Shown here piece after piece: positions 54,198-63,862 of a DNA stretch of 64,000 nt. Numbering within the stretch: position 1 is the stretch's first letter; every line of letters starts with the position of its first letter. Under the pieces are notes generated by a model. That model saw nothing but the letters and a program-made list of their open reading frames with translations. It was not told where the DNA came from and ran no database searches. Source of the DNA: Pyrocephalus nanus (Eukaryota; Chordata; Aves; Passeriformes; Tyrannidae). Both the position numbers and the translations under genes were made by a program. The stretch is taken from NCBI GenBank assembly GCA_038380795.1, contig CM076279.1:3301001-3365000 (forward strand), read 5' to 3'.

Positions 54198-55693
54198 AAA
54201 CTGACTGCACTTCAAAAGCACCACAATATTGCAATGGGAGCCTGAAAAAATTAATCCAGGCATTAAAAGGAAGGAAGGAAGGAGCTGTTTCAGGGACATC
54301 TGGGTGCTCCCAGTGAGAAAACAGGATGCATGGCATGAGCACGTTTGGCAGCGTGTTCAGCTGGGGACCTTTGGCCAGGCTGAAATGGCCACCCGAGCAC
54401 CGAGGGACTGTCGAGGCAGGTGGGGGACAGAGCTCCCAACGTGTCCCACAGAGGCTCCCAGGGTGTGGCTGCAGCTCCAAATCCTGAGATGGGGCAGAGC
54501 CAGGGGCAGACGTGGCCCTGCAGATTGGGAGGATTTCTCTAAACAACAAGTGGGGTTCATTATTTAACTTGCAGTGCAAAGTAACATTTAACAGTGAATT
54601 CTGAAGAGTCGTTGCAACAACCCGGTGTTGGTGTTTGCTTCCTGGAAAGGGTGGTGGTGACAGTTCCATGTGTGATGCCCGTGACGTCCACAGGCCATGA
54701 GGAAAGTTAAGCCAATAAATGCTAAATAATAGACTCTGCAACAATAACCCTGTTGAGCCAGGACTTGTGGTCTAAGCAATAAACCCTGGGAGAGTGCTAG
54801 GTTTGAAACCATACCCAGCACACTGGGGCTTTTATTTCCTTGTAATTTTACATTTTATTCTCAACTAAGCCCAGCTCGTGGGTTCTGATGTTTCTGCTCT
54901 GTTGGCAGAAGTGCTATTTTTAAATCACTCTGCACCTGGCAATAATGTATTGCAAATACAGAGGAGGTTTTGCTCCTCCAGCAAAAGGATTTGCCAGATG
55001 GGCTTTCCTAATAAATTGTGTCTGATAAAAGGACGAGAAGGTTATTTAAACAAAAAAGATTTTAGCTATGCCATTACATTTGAAACAGATTGAGGATTTT
55101 GCCAGTAGATAAATTAAGGGGAAAATAGTGGATAGAACTCAGTATTCTTTGGATGATGGCTTCTCTAGGAAGGCAGGCATGGGTGGCTAAAAGCAAAAAT
55201 AAGGCACACACAAAATTAATTATCTAAAGAGTAACAGAAAACTGGGGCCAAAGCAAAGCTCAGCTTGCCCAGTTTCTAGTCATGGACAGAAATATTTCAA
55301 ATATTGTGCCATAAGTCCTGCCTAGAGAAGCAGTTGCTGGGTACCAATGTAATTTCTGCTTGGTTTAGATAGAAAATTATCAGCCCTGCTTTATTGCTTC
55401 ATTTTTTTGGTTTAGAAGGACTTTATAGGCCTAACTGCAGAAAGGATTCCAGGCTGTGAGTCCCAGTCTGGCAATTTGAATGAGTTAGGCACAAAAAAAA
55501 ATCACTCATGTCTGAGTTCTCACTGATTTCAGGGGGCTTTGGAGCAGCACTGAAGAGCAGAAGATGAGCAGTCCTGGTCCCACCGAGGTCCCTCTGGCAT
55601 GGCAGGTTCTCCATGGCTGTGACCAATAGCACAGGCCTGGGAAAAGTGTAAATACTTGCAAAATATAGAGAAGAATATAAAGATTCTTCTCCT

Positions 55694-55724
55694 AAATACT
55701 TCCTGCTATGAACAGGAAGTATTT
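55694..55724. repeat. Perfect 12-bp inverted repeat with 7-base loop
   Basis: AAATACTTCCTG (55694-55705) pairs exactly with CAGGAAGTATTT (55713-55724) around the loop CTATGAA. Its right arm overlaps the first bases of the 19-bp inverted repeat that follows, so the two stems would compete. Confidence 0.9.
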
Positions 55725-55790
55725 TAGCAAGGCACAGATTGCTTCAATTGCTGAAGCAATTGCTGAGACAGAATCTGTGCCTTGCTAAAA
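55722..55790. repeat. Perfect 19-bp inverted repeat (long hairpin)
   Basis: TTTTAGCAAGGCACAGATT (55722-55740) is the exact reverse complement of AATCTGTGCCTTGCTAAAA (55772-55790). The 31-base spacer can itself form an 8-bp stem, TTGCTTCA/TGAAGCAA (55739-55746 and 55752-55759). A 19-bp perfect stem at this spacing is not expected by chance in 64 kb. It could be a small palindromic transposon relic, a recent inverted duplication or a pre-miRNA-like hairpin. Confidence 0.93.
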
Positions 55791-56805
55791 CAGTCCAGGA
55801 TGTTTTTTAACACCTGATTTTTTAGCATCTGGGTAGATAAGCCCAGTACTGTTGGTTTTAGTGATGATGACGATAACAGCTCACCTCTCTCAATCATTTG
55901 TGCCCTCCAAATCGATGGGCCAGACACTGAGCTCTCAAGTTCCTTTTGCCCCTCGTGCCACAGCCTTTGAGCCTCAGCTCCCTGAGCTCGGTGAAAAATT
56001 GGGAACACCCTGATCTTTCCCCTCAGCAGCCTGGAAATCTGCTTCCTCTGAGCCCTGCCTTGCATCCATCAGGCTGCAGTTTCATAGCACCAGGATGGGA
56101 ATGGTGAATGCTTTCAGAAGGGCAGGAATTTCCCCAGAAGCTGCTGGGTGTGAATTGCTGGAGGGTCCATCAGCACCTGGCTCTGGGCTTGGGGCTGGGC
56201 AACCAAATCTTGGTGTCCTTCAAGGGAGAGGAATGAGATTCAGGGACACAAAGGTGCCATCTGGGGGGGCTGGGGAGGGGTTTGCAGCTGGCAGTGATGT
56301 CAGGGATGAGTAGCATCGATGTGAGGGCCACCAAGTTCAGGTGACTCTCACGGTGTGTCCCCTGGGCCGGGTTAACTCACCAAAGCTGTGCCTGAGCAGT
56401 GGGGCAGGGCAGTCCCTCAGGAGTTCTTTTTTATTTACAAGGTCTCAGTCCTTGATCCTGACTCAAATTGATTCCATTAAATCCCTTTGGACTGCGCTGA
56501 AGTTATTCCATTACAGCTCTGGTTACCTCGGAAGGGATATAAAGTACAACACTCAGAGTTATTAAAGAGTGTGTCTGAAATGCTGAATCAAGGCACTGTG
56601 TGTGTGCAAGAAACAGCAGACCCTGCCTTAAAGGAAACTGTTTTCCCTTTCAGAAATATTTATTTTACACTTGGAATATTTTGCAGGGACATTTGAAATC
56701 GTACTTTCTGTAATTATTTCCTTATTCAAGGAACCACCTACTGAACGTTACATCTCTCTGAATATTATGTCTTACTTCTTCCCTTTTGTTATGTTTTTTT
56801 TTCTT

Positions 56806-56831
56806 TTATTATTATTATTATTATTATTATT
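56806..56831. repeat. (TTA)n microsatellite
   Basis: About 8.7 uninterrupted copies of TTA follow a T-rich tract in intron 6. It is a simple repeat with no other signal. Confidence 0.95.
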
Positions 56832-58200
56832 CTATTGATTGCTTCAGGCAGGGATCAATTAGAAAACAGCTTTTTCACCCAGAAAACATCCCCCTCATGT
56901 GACCACGAGCTGGGGGGTCTTGCTCTGACAGATGATGACACTGAATTGTTCTTGTGGTGATTTAACATTGAAACCTTCTTGAGCTGTGAGCCTGAAGTCT
57001 CCAGTTAGCAAAGCCTGTGTCAGCAGTAAAAGCAGTGACTTTCACAGAGGGGAAAGACTGCTCACCTCGTTAGGGGGGTTGTGGAGGAGCTTTAATGGCA
57101 GAGCTTCAGTTTGTGGATAAAAGCAGAAGCCAAGTCAGGAGATGAACACCAGGGAGCAGGAATGCTGAATGATATGTAAACTCTCACTGAATGAAAGAAA
57201 ATTAAGGTCAATTTTTTGTTAGTTTTTCTCCTGATTGTCTTCAGCATAGCACATAATTAAAGCACAGATTTAAATACATGTTTAACTGCTTTTCCAGCAA
57301 AGGATCTTCCCAGACCTCAGCTTTGGGGAAGGAACCCAGCTGAGCACTGGTGGTTATTCTTGAGGAGAGATTTTAGAAGCTCCACTATGAATTTTCTGAA
57401 ATGACATTATTTTCAAGTTCTGAAAAGCAATGATCAACTGTAAATTATTTCTATTTACAAGATATAATTAGCAAGATTGGACATAAAGGGAATTGGAATG
57501 ATACCAATATGGCAAATCAAACTTTGATAGATAAAACTGCTTCTTGTACAGACTTTAAAGATGAACTAATGTCTTTCATGGTCTTATGAAATTATGTTGT
57601 CATTTCAACACCAATTTCTTTGATTTTCTGGTTTGTGAAAGAGAGGCAGGGTTGGAATTAGTGTTTGCCCATGAGCCAGTTACAACCAGAGAGGGCTAAA
57701 CTGGAGGACTGAGGTGCCCACGGGGCTGTCCAAGTTCCCTCCAAACTCAGTGTGACATTGTCAGGGTCACATCAGTGCTGAGGTGTCAAAGGCCCCGTTG
57801 GCCACCATTTCAGGGAGACAGGAGTGGGTAGAAAGTACAAGTCATTCACACCGAGGGAGAGTGGCTCTGAAGAAGCCACTTTTTCTTTCCAAAGGCCAGA
57901 AATAACCCTTGGAGAGCACTGCTCTGCAATGACTTGCAGTAACAGATTCTCCTGTGGCAGAAATCGTCCCAGCTGATGTGACTGTCAGTGCATCTCCAGG
58001 AATACCCTGCCATGGATTCCCTGCCAGGGTTGGATTTTAGGATATCTTAGTGCTTGTTTAACTCAGTTCCCCTGTTCATTTTTCAAGGTGTTTGTTAGCA
58101 TGGTTTAATATTTTATGTCCTATCAAAACATTTACTTTGGCAAGCTGGCAAACACAACTTCTCCACCTGCATTTCCCCGGGTGTTTTCTTTGTTTTGCAG

Positions 58201-58356
58201 GATCCCAAATATTTCAAGTCACAGAAGACTGGGAGAGGCCAGTTGAAAGAAGGCTGGAGAGAGACCCACCAGCCAATTATGTGCTCCTACAAACTTGTGA
58301 CTGTGAAATTTGAAGTCTGGGGACTTCAAACCAGAGTAGAGCAGTTCGTGCACAAG
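58201..58356 (+). CDS. PITPNC1: PITPNC1 exon 7 (residues 155 to 206)
   Basis: These 52 codons carry the most family-diagnostic part of the protein: DPKYFKS, the KTGRGQL motif, [20 protein letters not shown] and [14 protein letters not shown] is near-invariant in PITPs. YKLVTVKF is the long central strand and the WGLQ turn follows it. In PITP-alpha this turn has two adjacent Trp that dock on membranes; here the first is Val, as I recall for the class IIB form. The exon is in phase 0 at both ends, with acceptor gttttgcag and donor GTCAGT. Confidence 0.98.
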
Positions 58357-58891
58357 GTCAGTGAAACAGGAGCTGTTTCTTACCCTTCCCATGAGCAGAA
58401 CTGGAGCACACTCAGGAATGTGGCTCTGGCTTTGGAGAGGCCTGGGAGCTCAGCTGAGGCTACTTCAGACCTCTCTCAGAATTCCTTACCAACAGGTAGT
58501 GGGAATGTTTTCCAGTCTACTAAACAATTAATTAATGAATGGCATAACAGCCAGATAAGATTTTTCAGAGTATTGACCTTCCACGTGTTTAAAAAAAAAA
58601 AATAAAATAAAGGAAAAGTAGTGATGCAGAATGTCCAACTGCCCAAAGGTTAGTGGATTATATACACATTCCCAATGGATTCCATGCTAGCCAAGGCCAT
58701 CCAGTGTTGGCAACAGATCCATTTCCAGTGGGAGACTGGACTGGGAGCCCTCCCCAGCCAGCATGTCTGACCCTCCAGGGCATGGCTTTTTAGACACAAA
58801 ACACAGTGATTTTCACTCCCAGTGGTGTTGAAAGACAGTGGTGTTATTTTTGAGGTGTTTTGTTGCTGTTTAACCCTTTCCCTGTTCGCAG
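58357..58891 (+). other. PITPNC1: Intron 7
   Basis: This 535-nt intron has donor GTCAGT and acceptor ttccctgttcgcag. It contains an A-rich tract near 58590-58612. Nothing else of note is visible. Confidence 0.9.
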
Positions 58892-58955
58892 GTGGTCAGA
58901 GACATCCTGCTGATCGGGCACCGGCAGGCGTTCGCCTGGGTGGATGAGTGGTACG
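58892..58955 (+). CDS. PITPNC1: PITPNC1 exon 8 (residues 207 to 227, then split Asp228)
   Basis: This 64-nt exon encodes VVRDILLIGHRQAFAWVDEW followed by Tyr, plus the first G of an Asp codon, before donor GTGAGT. It forms the helix before the C-terminal lid helix, matching the F-H-R-Q-x-F-C-W-x-D-x-W motif of class I PITPs. The one-base overhang is the key to the 3' switch. Both the cassette exon and the terminal exon begin with two bases that complete GAT or GAC (Asp), so either can follow in frame. Confidence 0.97.
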
Positions 58956-59051
58956 GTGAGTGAGCTCCAAACCTGGCCCCTTTCTCAGGGCTCACACAAA
59001 GCTGCAGATGATTAACAGCAGATTTCCAGTTGATTTCCTGGACCATCGTGT

Positions 59052-59126
59052 CCAGAGAGGTTGTGGACTCCCATCCCTGGAAATGTTCCAGGTTGGACAG
59101 CGCTTGGAGCATCTGTCCAGTGAGAG
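59052..59126 (+). mobile_element. CR1 LINE internal 3' fragment
   Basis: The + strand contains CCAGAGAGGTTGTGGACTCC, CATCCCTGGAAATGTTCCAG, and then GTTGGACAGCGCTTGGAGCA. These match the CR1 region just before its 3' end, in sense orientation. The terminal octamer repeats are absent, so this is a decayed fragment within intron 8. Confidence 0.75.
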
Positions 59127-60690
59127 TTACTGGGATGCAGAGTGTCAGCTGCACTTCAGCAGTTCCTGGGGATGATGACAGATGGGTAGCCCTGAAGTTA
59201 AACTGGACAGTTTAGCACAAAAACATTTCACCACAGGTTTGCCCCTCCCAACTCTGAAATCACCCTGCCAAAAGGACTGAAATATTGTGGTGCACAATTC
59301 CCTGGTGGGAATTTTGTTAGGTAATGCAGTGAACTTTTAGAGCTGAATGATCAGACAAAGCACAGCACCTAAAAAACGTGGCCTTGCTAAAACAGATACA
59401 GGAAAAAGACTCAGTGTAGAGCATGAAAAATTTGATTTTTTAAAATCTTGTAGCATCTTTAAAAATTAAAAGTTTGAGAAAGACCTGGAGATGAGGGGAG
59501 TAAAGTGAATGAAATAATCAGTGTAACAAACAATGTGTTCTGTTGTGGATATCAGTGACTGGTTGCTGTGACTGACACCGTAAGTATGAATGTCTTGCCA
59601 TTAAATTTACTAAACCATTTATTATTTATTATTTACTAAACCAATTATTTAGCTTTATTATGAAGAAACCCCATTTTCTCAGTGTTGTTCACTAATAAAG
59701 AGCATGTTCTCTGCTTGGCAAAGTGCACCCCAGCATGTTGCTGACATGGCTTCTCAGCTTGTTTTTCTTTCCAAATAACAGTAAAAGACTGAAAAAAGTC
59801 GGAATTCGTTGTATTCCACCTTTCCTTTCGATCAAAATTTCAGACTGCATTTCTTTTTACTGATGAATTTATGACACTGTGCTGCCAGTAGAATGGCTGA
59901 GGTTGTGTCTGTCCCTAAAAGCTGCCTCACAAAATGCAGCAGGAGCCTCCTGGCACGGAACAGGGAGTGGTGTGACACAAGAATTTGCAAGTTCTGGTGG
60001 CACATCATAAACTTGGGAAAAATGGGAGCCCCAGAGCAGCTCACACCGTGCAGGACCAAAGGGGCACCCATTTGCAAGTCGACTGTGCCAATAAAAGGCT
60101 CTTGAAGTGCCAGGAGTAAAAAAGTTGCTGGCTGTTTTTACAAGGCTCTGGAGTTACCAAAGCCCTGTAAAAACCAGACCAAAATCCTCACACCATTCCT
60201 GTTCTGAGTCCTTCTGATCCCAAGTGGATTTACTGAAAGCCTGGGAATACTCAGAAGAGCAAGGTCACAAGTCAATTATTGGATTCTTTCTGTTTTTACT
60301 GGAGTTGTGGTTGATGACAAATCCCGTTAAATCTGTAATTATTGCCTGGTGTTACAAGACAGACTGAGCTGCTTGGACACCCCAGCCAGGCCTGGGCAGT
60401 GGCAAAGGATCCTGCTGGGGGGATCAGCCTGGTTTGTAGGATATTTCTAATTCTTCTAATTCACTAAATTGCTTGAGGCTCCAAAACTCTTATTGTAGCC
60501 ACTATTAATTCATTTCCCCCTGTAAGTAAGTGTTAGTTGCTGCAATCTGAGCTGGGGGAGGGTGGTTCTAACACCAATTTGCTGGTGATGAGATGTGCAA
60601 TGCAAAGATAACGTGAAATCTTTTTGCAAGGGCTGGCAAGGTAAGTAAATATTTGTAGTATTTATAATATTTTCTCTCCTTTATTCCAAG

Positions 60691-60719
60691 GGATCTTCTA
60701 AAACCTCCTTAGAAGATCC
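60691..60719. repeat. Perfect 11-bp inverted repeat
   Basis: GGATCTTCTAA (60691-60701) and TTAGAAGATCC (60709-60719) pair exactly around AACCTCC. It lies about 350 nt upstream of the cassette exon, where an RNA hairpin could in principle affect exon choice. Confidence 0.85.
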
Positions 60720-61071
60720 TGGCCTTTGCCAAGGCCTGCACTTCAGTGCTTCCTGCCTTCCTTACCTCACACAGACACTCCTAAACAATTTCCACTCCTT
60801 CCTCTTCTCTGGCTCCCTTTGACTCAACCTCCTTGCACCTCCCTTGGCTGACACAACTACCTTTATGAGGCAATTTTCATAAAGCTAGTTGCTCCTTGCT
60901 TTTTTTTAAAAAAAAATTCTTTTGTTGGCTTCTGCTGAAAGACTTTGTGTTCCTAGAACCTTCTCCTTAAAAAAAAATAAAATAAAAAAATAAATAACAA
61001 TAATAATATTAAAAAAATTAAGTTTGCACTGAATCAGTGGAAAATGCCAAACAATTTTGAACTTTTTACAG

Positions 61072-61190
61072 ATATGACTATGGATGATGTTCGAGAATAC
61101 GAGAAAAATATGCATGAAAAAACCAACATTAAAGTTTGCAACCAGCATTCATCTGCTGTGGATGAAATAGAGAGCCATGGCAAAGCAAGA
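61072..61190 (+). CDS. PITPNC1: PITPNC1 alternative cassette exon (short-isoform tail)
   Basis: AT completes Asp228, followed by MTMDDVREYEKNMHEKTNIK, then VCNQHSSAVDEIESHGKAR up to 61190. The donor AGA|GTAGGT follows. Spliced to the terminal exon at 63603, the next codons are ACA (Thr) and TGA (stop). The alternative tail is then 41 residues and the whole protein 268. As I recall, the short human isoform is also 268 residues and ends in the same kind of tail (IESH plus five residues, last Thr). That agreement is why I prefer this splice form over reading on to the next in-frame stop at 61437. The first eleven residues match the terminal exon at nine positions, suggesting an old exon duplication. 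This form lacks the Ser/Pro-rich 14-3-3-binding tail. Confidence 0.85.
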
Positions 61191-62640
61191 GTAGGTCCAC
61201 TTTTAAAACATCCTCAGCTAATCCACCTGCACAGACCAGAGGAGAGCAACCAGCTGGTCTTGCTGATCAGCCAGTGGAATTTTGGGGAGGTTTTGCTTCA
61301 GCAGGAACAGAATCTTTCTCCAGGAAGTGCAATCCTGCCTTTGGTTTGCACTTTCAACCTGCCAGTGATGGAAGGAAGGGTGGGGTTGGGCTCCCTGTCT
61401 CCCAGGAAAATGATGCTCACATTTCAGTTGGGTGCATGAAGAGGAAGTTAAAGAGGAGTTTTCCTCCTGTTCTTTAAATAGTTAAAAAGTGCAGGAGTTC
61501 ACAGTCAAAAAGCCAGGAATGGGGGGAGTGGAAAATTGCTGTGGGACTGCTGAAATTCTTTGCTTCACCAGGAAAAAAAGAATCCAATGAATTATTCACT
61601 CTTCTCTAAGTAATTTGAATGTTGTCATTGACTGACCACCAACAAGGTGGGAAGTATTTTCAGAACTATTTAACAGCAGTTTGTGGGGAAGGGCAGGTTT
61701 CTGTGCAGGTTCTTTGACTGAAATTCTGGAAACTTCATAAAGTGTTTTATTTCCTAACTTGGGCACCACATGTAGAGGCCTAAAATTAGAGATAGTTGCT
61801 CTCTGCAGATAAAAAAGATGCAGTGGTCTTTGCTTTTGAAATGTCTTTATTTTTTAATTTCTACTCCCTGCTCTGTGGAACTCAGTGATGTTTTTAGGGG
61901 TGTAACGAGTTGGGGCAAGGCCTGAAGGGCTCCAAGTCTTGGTGTTGACTCAGTGCCAGTTGTCACCAGCCTGAGAAGGTGTTGTCTGAGTAGTCACCAG
62001 GAAGGTAATTCTTGTCTTTGCAATGCAGCAGCTTCACTGACATCAAGGTTACCCTCCTTAGCTGAGAATTAGTTCAGATTTTGGCTCCACACTTCAGGAT
62101 TTGGCTCTGAGTGAAGTCTGTCGTCCGTGGTTCCCGTGTGGAATAATTGTCATTGAGGTCAGAGCAGAAGTTGTCAATAATGGAATTTAAAAAAAAAGAA
62201 TCTGAGTGGGTACAGCCCCTCTGAGACCATCTTGTTTATGGCCACAATTCTCAGGTTTGAGAACAGCTTCCACCTCCCTCCTAATAAATGTGGGCTGGAG
62301 AGGTCCCTGGAATGTCGGTGCAGGGAAGAGGGAGGGCAGCTGGCAACGTGCACGCTTTTGTTTGTTGAATATCATCTTGGGATACAACAAAAAGCTGCTC
62401 TTACATAACGTTTGCAGCCAGGGTGACACGAGCTGGGTGCTGTTGGAAAGTGTGGATGCCCTGGAAGGGCAGGGCTTTGTGGCACGTTTGGTCACCACCA
62501 CTGCCAGTCCAGTGCCTCAGACACCCGAAGGGGCAAGAATTCTAAATTGATGAAAAGCCTCGTGGGTTGATTTCTGTTTTTTTTTTTTTTTTTTTGAGCT
62601 TTAAGGGCTCAGTCTATAAATGGTTTAACGAAATACTTCA

Positions 62641-63060
62641 AATTCACGGATTTCCCGTGACATTCAGTGCACACCCTCGCTTGGCTCGGTGGGCGTCTTG
62701 CAGGCACTGCGGGCGTGGAGCAGCAGGTTCCAAAGAGCATTCCTGATTTTCCGCTCAACTTCCCAGTTTGTAGCAGATGCCACTCCTTTGGGATCGCATC
62801 GGGAAAGTTTTGCAGGGCTGGGCTCAGGCAGAGCCCGGGATCGCTCTGCCCTCTTGTGGGGTTCGGCAGCACCGGGACACCTCTGGCACCTGCAGGACGA
62901 GAATTCCCGGGATTCCATTCTCCACTGCAAGGCTTTATCCTCGCCGCTCGTTTCGCCTCCTCGTTTCGCAGGGGATTTGTCACTCGGCCGTCAGTGTTTA
63001 AGTGTGGTTTTGGGGTGGAAAGTTGGAAGGCACGGGGTGGCTTTGTCGAGTGAGAGGGAA
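62641..63060. promoter_or_regulatory. Intragenic CpG-rich patch (CpG-island-like)
   Basis: I count 26 CpG dinucleotides in these 420 bases, densest at 62941-63000 with eight. Introns elsewhere in the window are strongly CpG-poor. By hand estimate the observed/expected ratio is around 0.8 at a little over 50 % GC. No ATG-initiated frame here resembles a known protein; the overlapping open frames on both strands follow from the base composition. It could be an orphan CpG island, an intragenic promoter or an enhancer. Confidence 0.6.
62846..62859 (-). promoter_or_regulatory. Candidate CTCF core site
   Basis: On the minus strand the 14 bases read CCACAAGAGGGCAG. This matches the CTCF core CCASYAGRKGGCRS at all positions except the fifth. 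It lies inside the CpG-rich patch, about 1.7 kb after the cassette donor and 0.74 kb before the terminal exon. The motif match is seen directly; occupancy is unknown. Confidence 0.5.
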
Positions 63061-63602
63061 TTCTCCAGGCTCTGACAGTGGAAATGGAGCTGCATGAAGC
63101 TGCAGCTGCAAGTCAGTGGATGGAGAGAGAATTTTTCATCCCTTGATAATTAAAGCAGATGAACAAACCCATAGCAACCCTTTACCCATTTGGGCTCGTG
63201 ACCTAAACAAAAAAAAAAAGAAAAACACTCAAAACCCCTTTCAGTTTTATTTTACTTGAAGTTCTGAAAAATTCTATCTGCTGACTGTTTACCCACTGTG
63301 CAGCAGCTGGATTTTCCCAGCGATTCCAGAGGCAGCAATCTTTATTCAGCTCAGACCCAGGTAGAAGAACCATTAGGATGTGACTAATTTACTTAAAACT
63401 TCGTTTCCTTTGCATTGTGCTCTTTGTGCTCCAGTCAGTGCATTCCAATGGGGGGGCATTCACGTGGAGAATCACTTAATGAGATGCATGATAAGCCATC
63501 CTTCCCCGATTTAGAATTCGGATGGAAGTCATTGAACTGAGCTAGTGAAATTATTTGAAATTATTCTAACGTGCCTTTGTGTTTCGTTCCCCCTCGCTGA
63601 AG

Positions 63603-63862
63603 ACATGACAATGGATGAAGTCCGAGAGTTCGAACGAGCCACTCAGGAAGCCACCAACAAGAAGATCGGGGTTTTCCCACCGGCAATATCTATCTCTAAC
63701 ATTTCCATGCCTTCCTCGACCCGCAGTGCTCCATCCAGTGCTCCCTCAACTCCTCTCTCCACAGATGCTCCTGACTTCCTAACAGTTCCCAAAGACCGGC
63801 CTCGGAAAAAATCTGCTCCAGAAACTCTCACCCTTCCAGATCCAGCCAAGAAAACCTTTTAA
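63603..63862 (+). CDS. PITPNC1: PITPNC1 terminal exon coding part (14-3-3-binding tail)
   Basis: AC completes Asp228 and the frame runs 85 further codons to TAA at 63860-63862, giving 313 residues in all. The first part, MTMDEVREFERATQEATNKK, is the C-terminal lid helix. It is followed by a disordered Ser/Pro-rich tail. RSAPSSAP (about residues 268-275) and RKKSAPET (Ser298) correspond to the two phosphosites, Ser274 and Ser299, reported to bind 14-3-3 in mammalian RdgB-beta; basic residues precede both. The mammalian protein as I recall it (332 residues) continues about 18 residues further. Here the frame closes after PDPAKKTF. If the cassette exon is included, the same exon is read one frame off and stops at TGA 63606-63608. 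Confidence 0.95.

Larger units (their letters stand above)
50143..58200 (+). other. PITPNC1: Intron 6
   Basis: This 8.1-kb intron has donor GTAAGA and acceptor gttttctttgttttgcag. It contains a 12-base G run (54186-54197), a compound perfect hairpin at 55694-55790 and a (TTA)n microsatellite at 56806-56831. The remaining sequence is unremarkable intron, and no other gene was recognised. Confidence 0.88.
58956..61071 (+). other. PITPNC1: Intron 8, upstream segment
   Basis: This is the intron between exon 8 and the cassette exon. It holds a CR1 fragment near 59052-59126 and an 11-bp perfect hairpin at 60691-60719. From about 60901 to 61020 it becomes strongly A-rich. The cassette acceptor (actttttacag) therefore has only a short, weak pyrimidine tract, consistent with optional use. 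Confidence 0.85.
61191..63602 (+). other. PITPNC1: Intron between cassette exon and terminal exon
   Basis: This 2.4-kb segment starts GTAGGT and ends in ctcgctgaag. The acceptor has A rather than C/T before the AG but a fair pyrimidine tract (tttcgttccccctcg). It includes a possible AATAAA at 62283-62288, a long T run near 62577-62595 and a CpG-rich patch at 62641-63060. When the cassette is skipped, it is part of one 4.6-kb intron from 58956. Confidence 0.82.

Noticed and set aside
59381..59395. GCCTTGCTAAAACAG shared with the right arm of the 55722-55790 hairpin
   Set aside because: One shared 15-mer is about what chance allows between positions in a 64-kb sequence, and the flanks do not match.
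61191..61439. Reading the cassette exon straight through to the stop at 61437-61439, which would give a 122-residue tail
   Set aside because: The donor at 61191 spliced to 63603 gives the exact 41-residue tail and 268-residue length expected for the short isoform. The read-through residues show no family resemblance. Intron retention with a poly(A) signal such as 62283-62288 remains possible but is the weaker explanation.
62609..63075. Three overlapping open frames of 120-130 codons on both strands
   Set aside because: The CpG-rich, stop-poor composition explains them. They overlap one another on both strands and have no recognisable domain.
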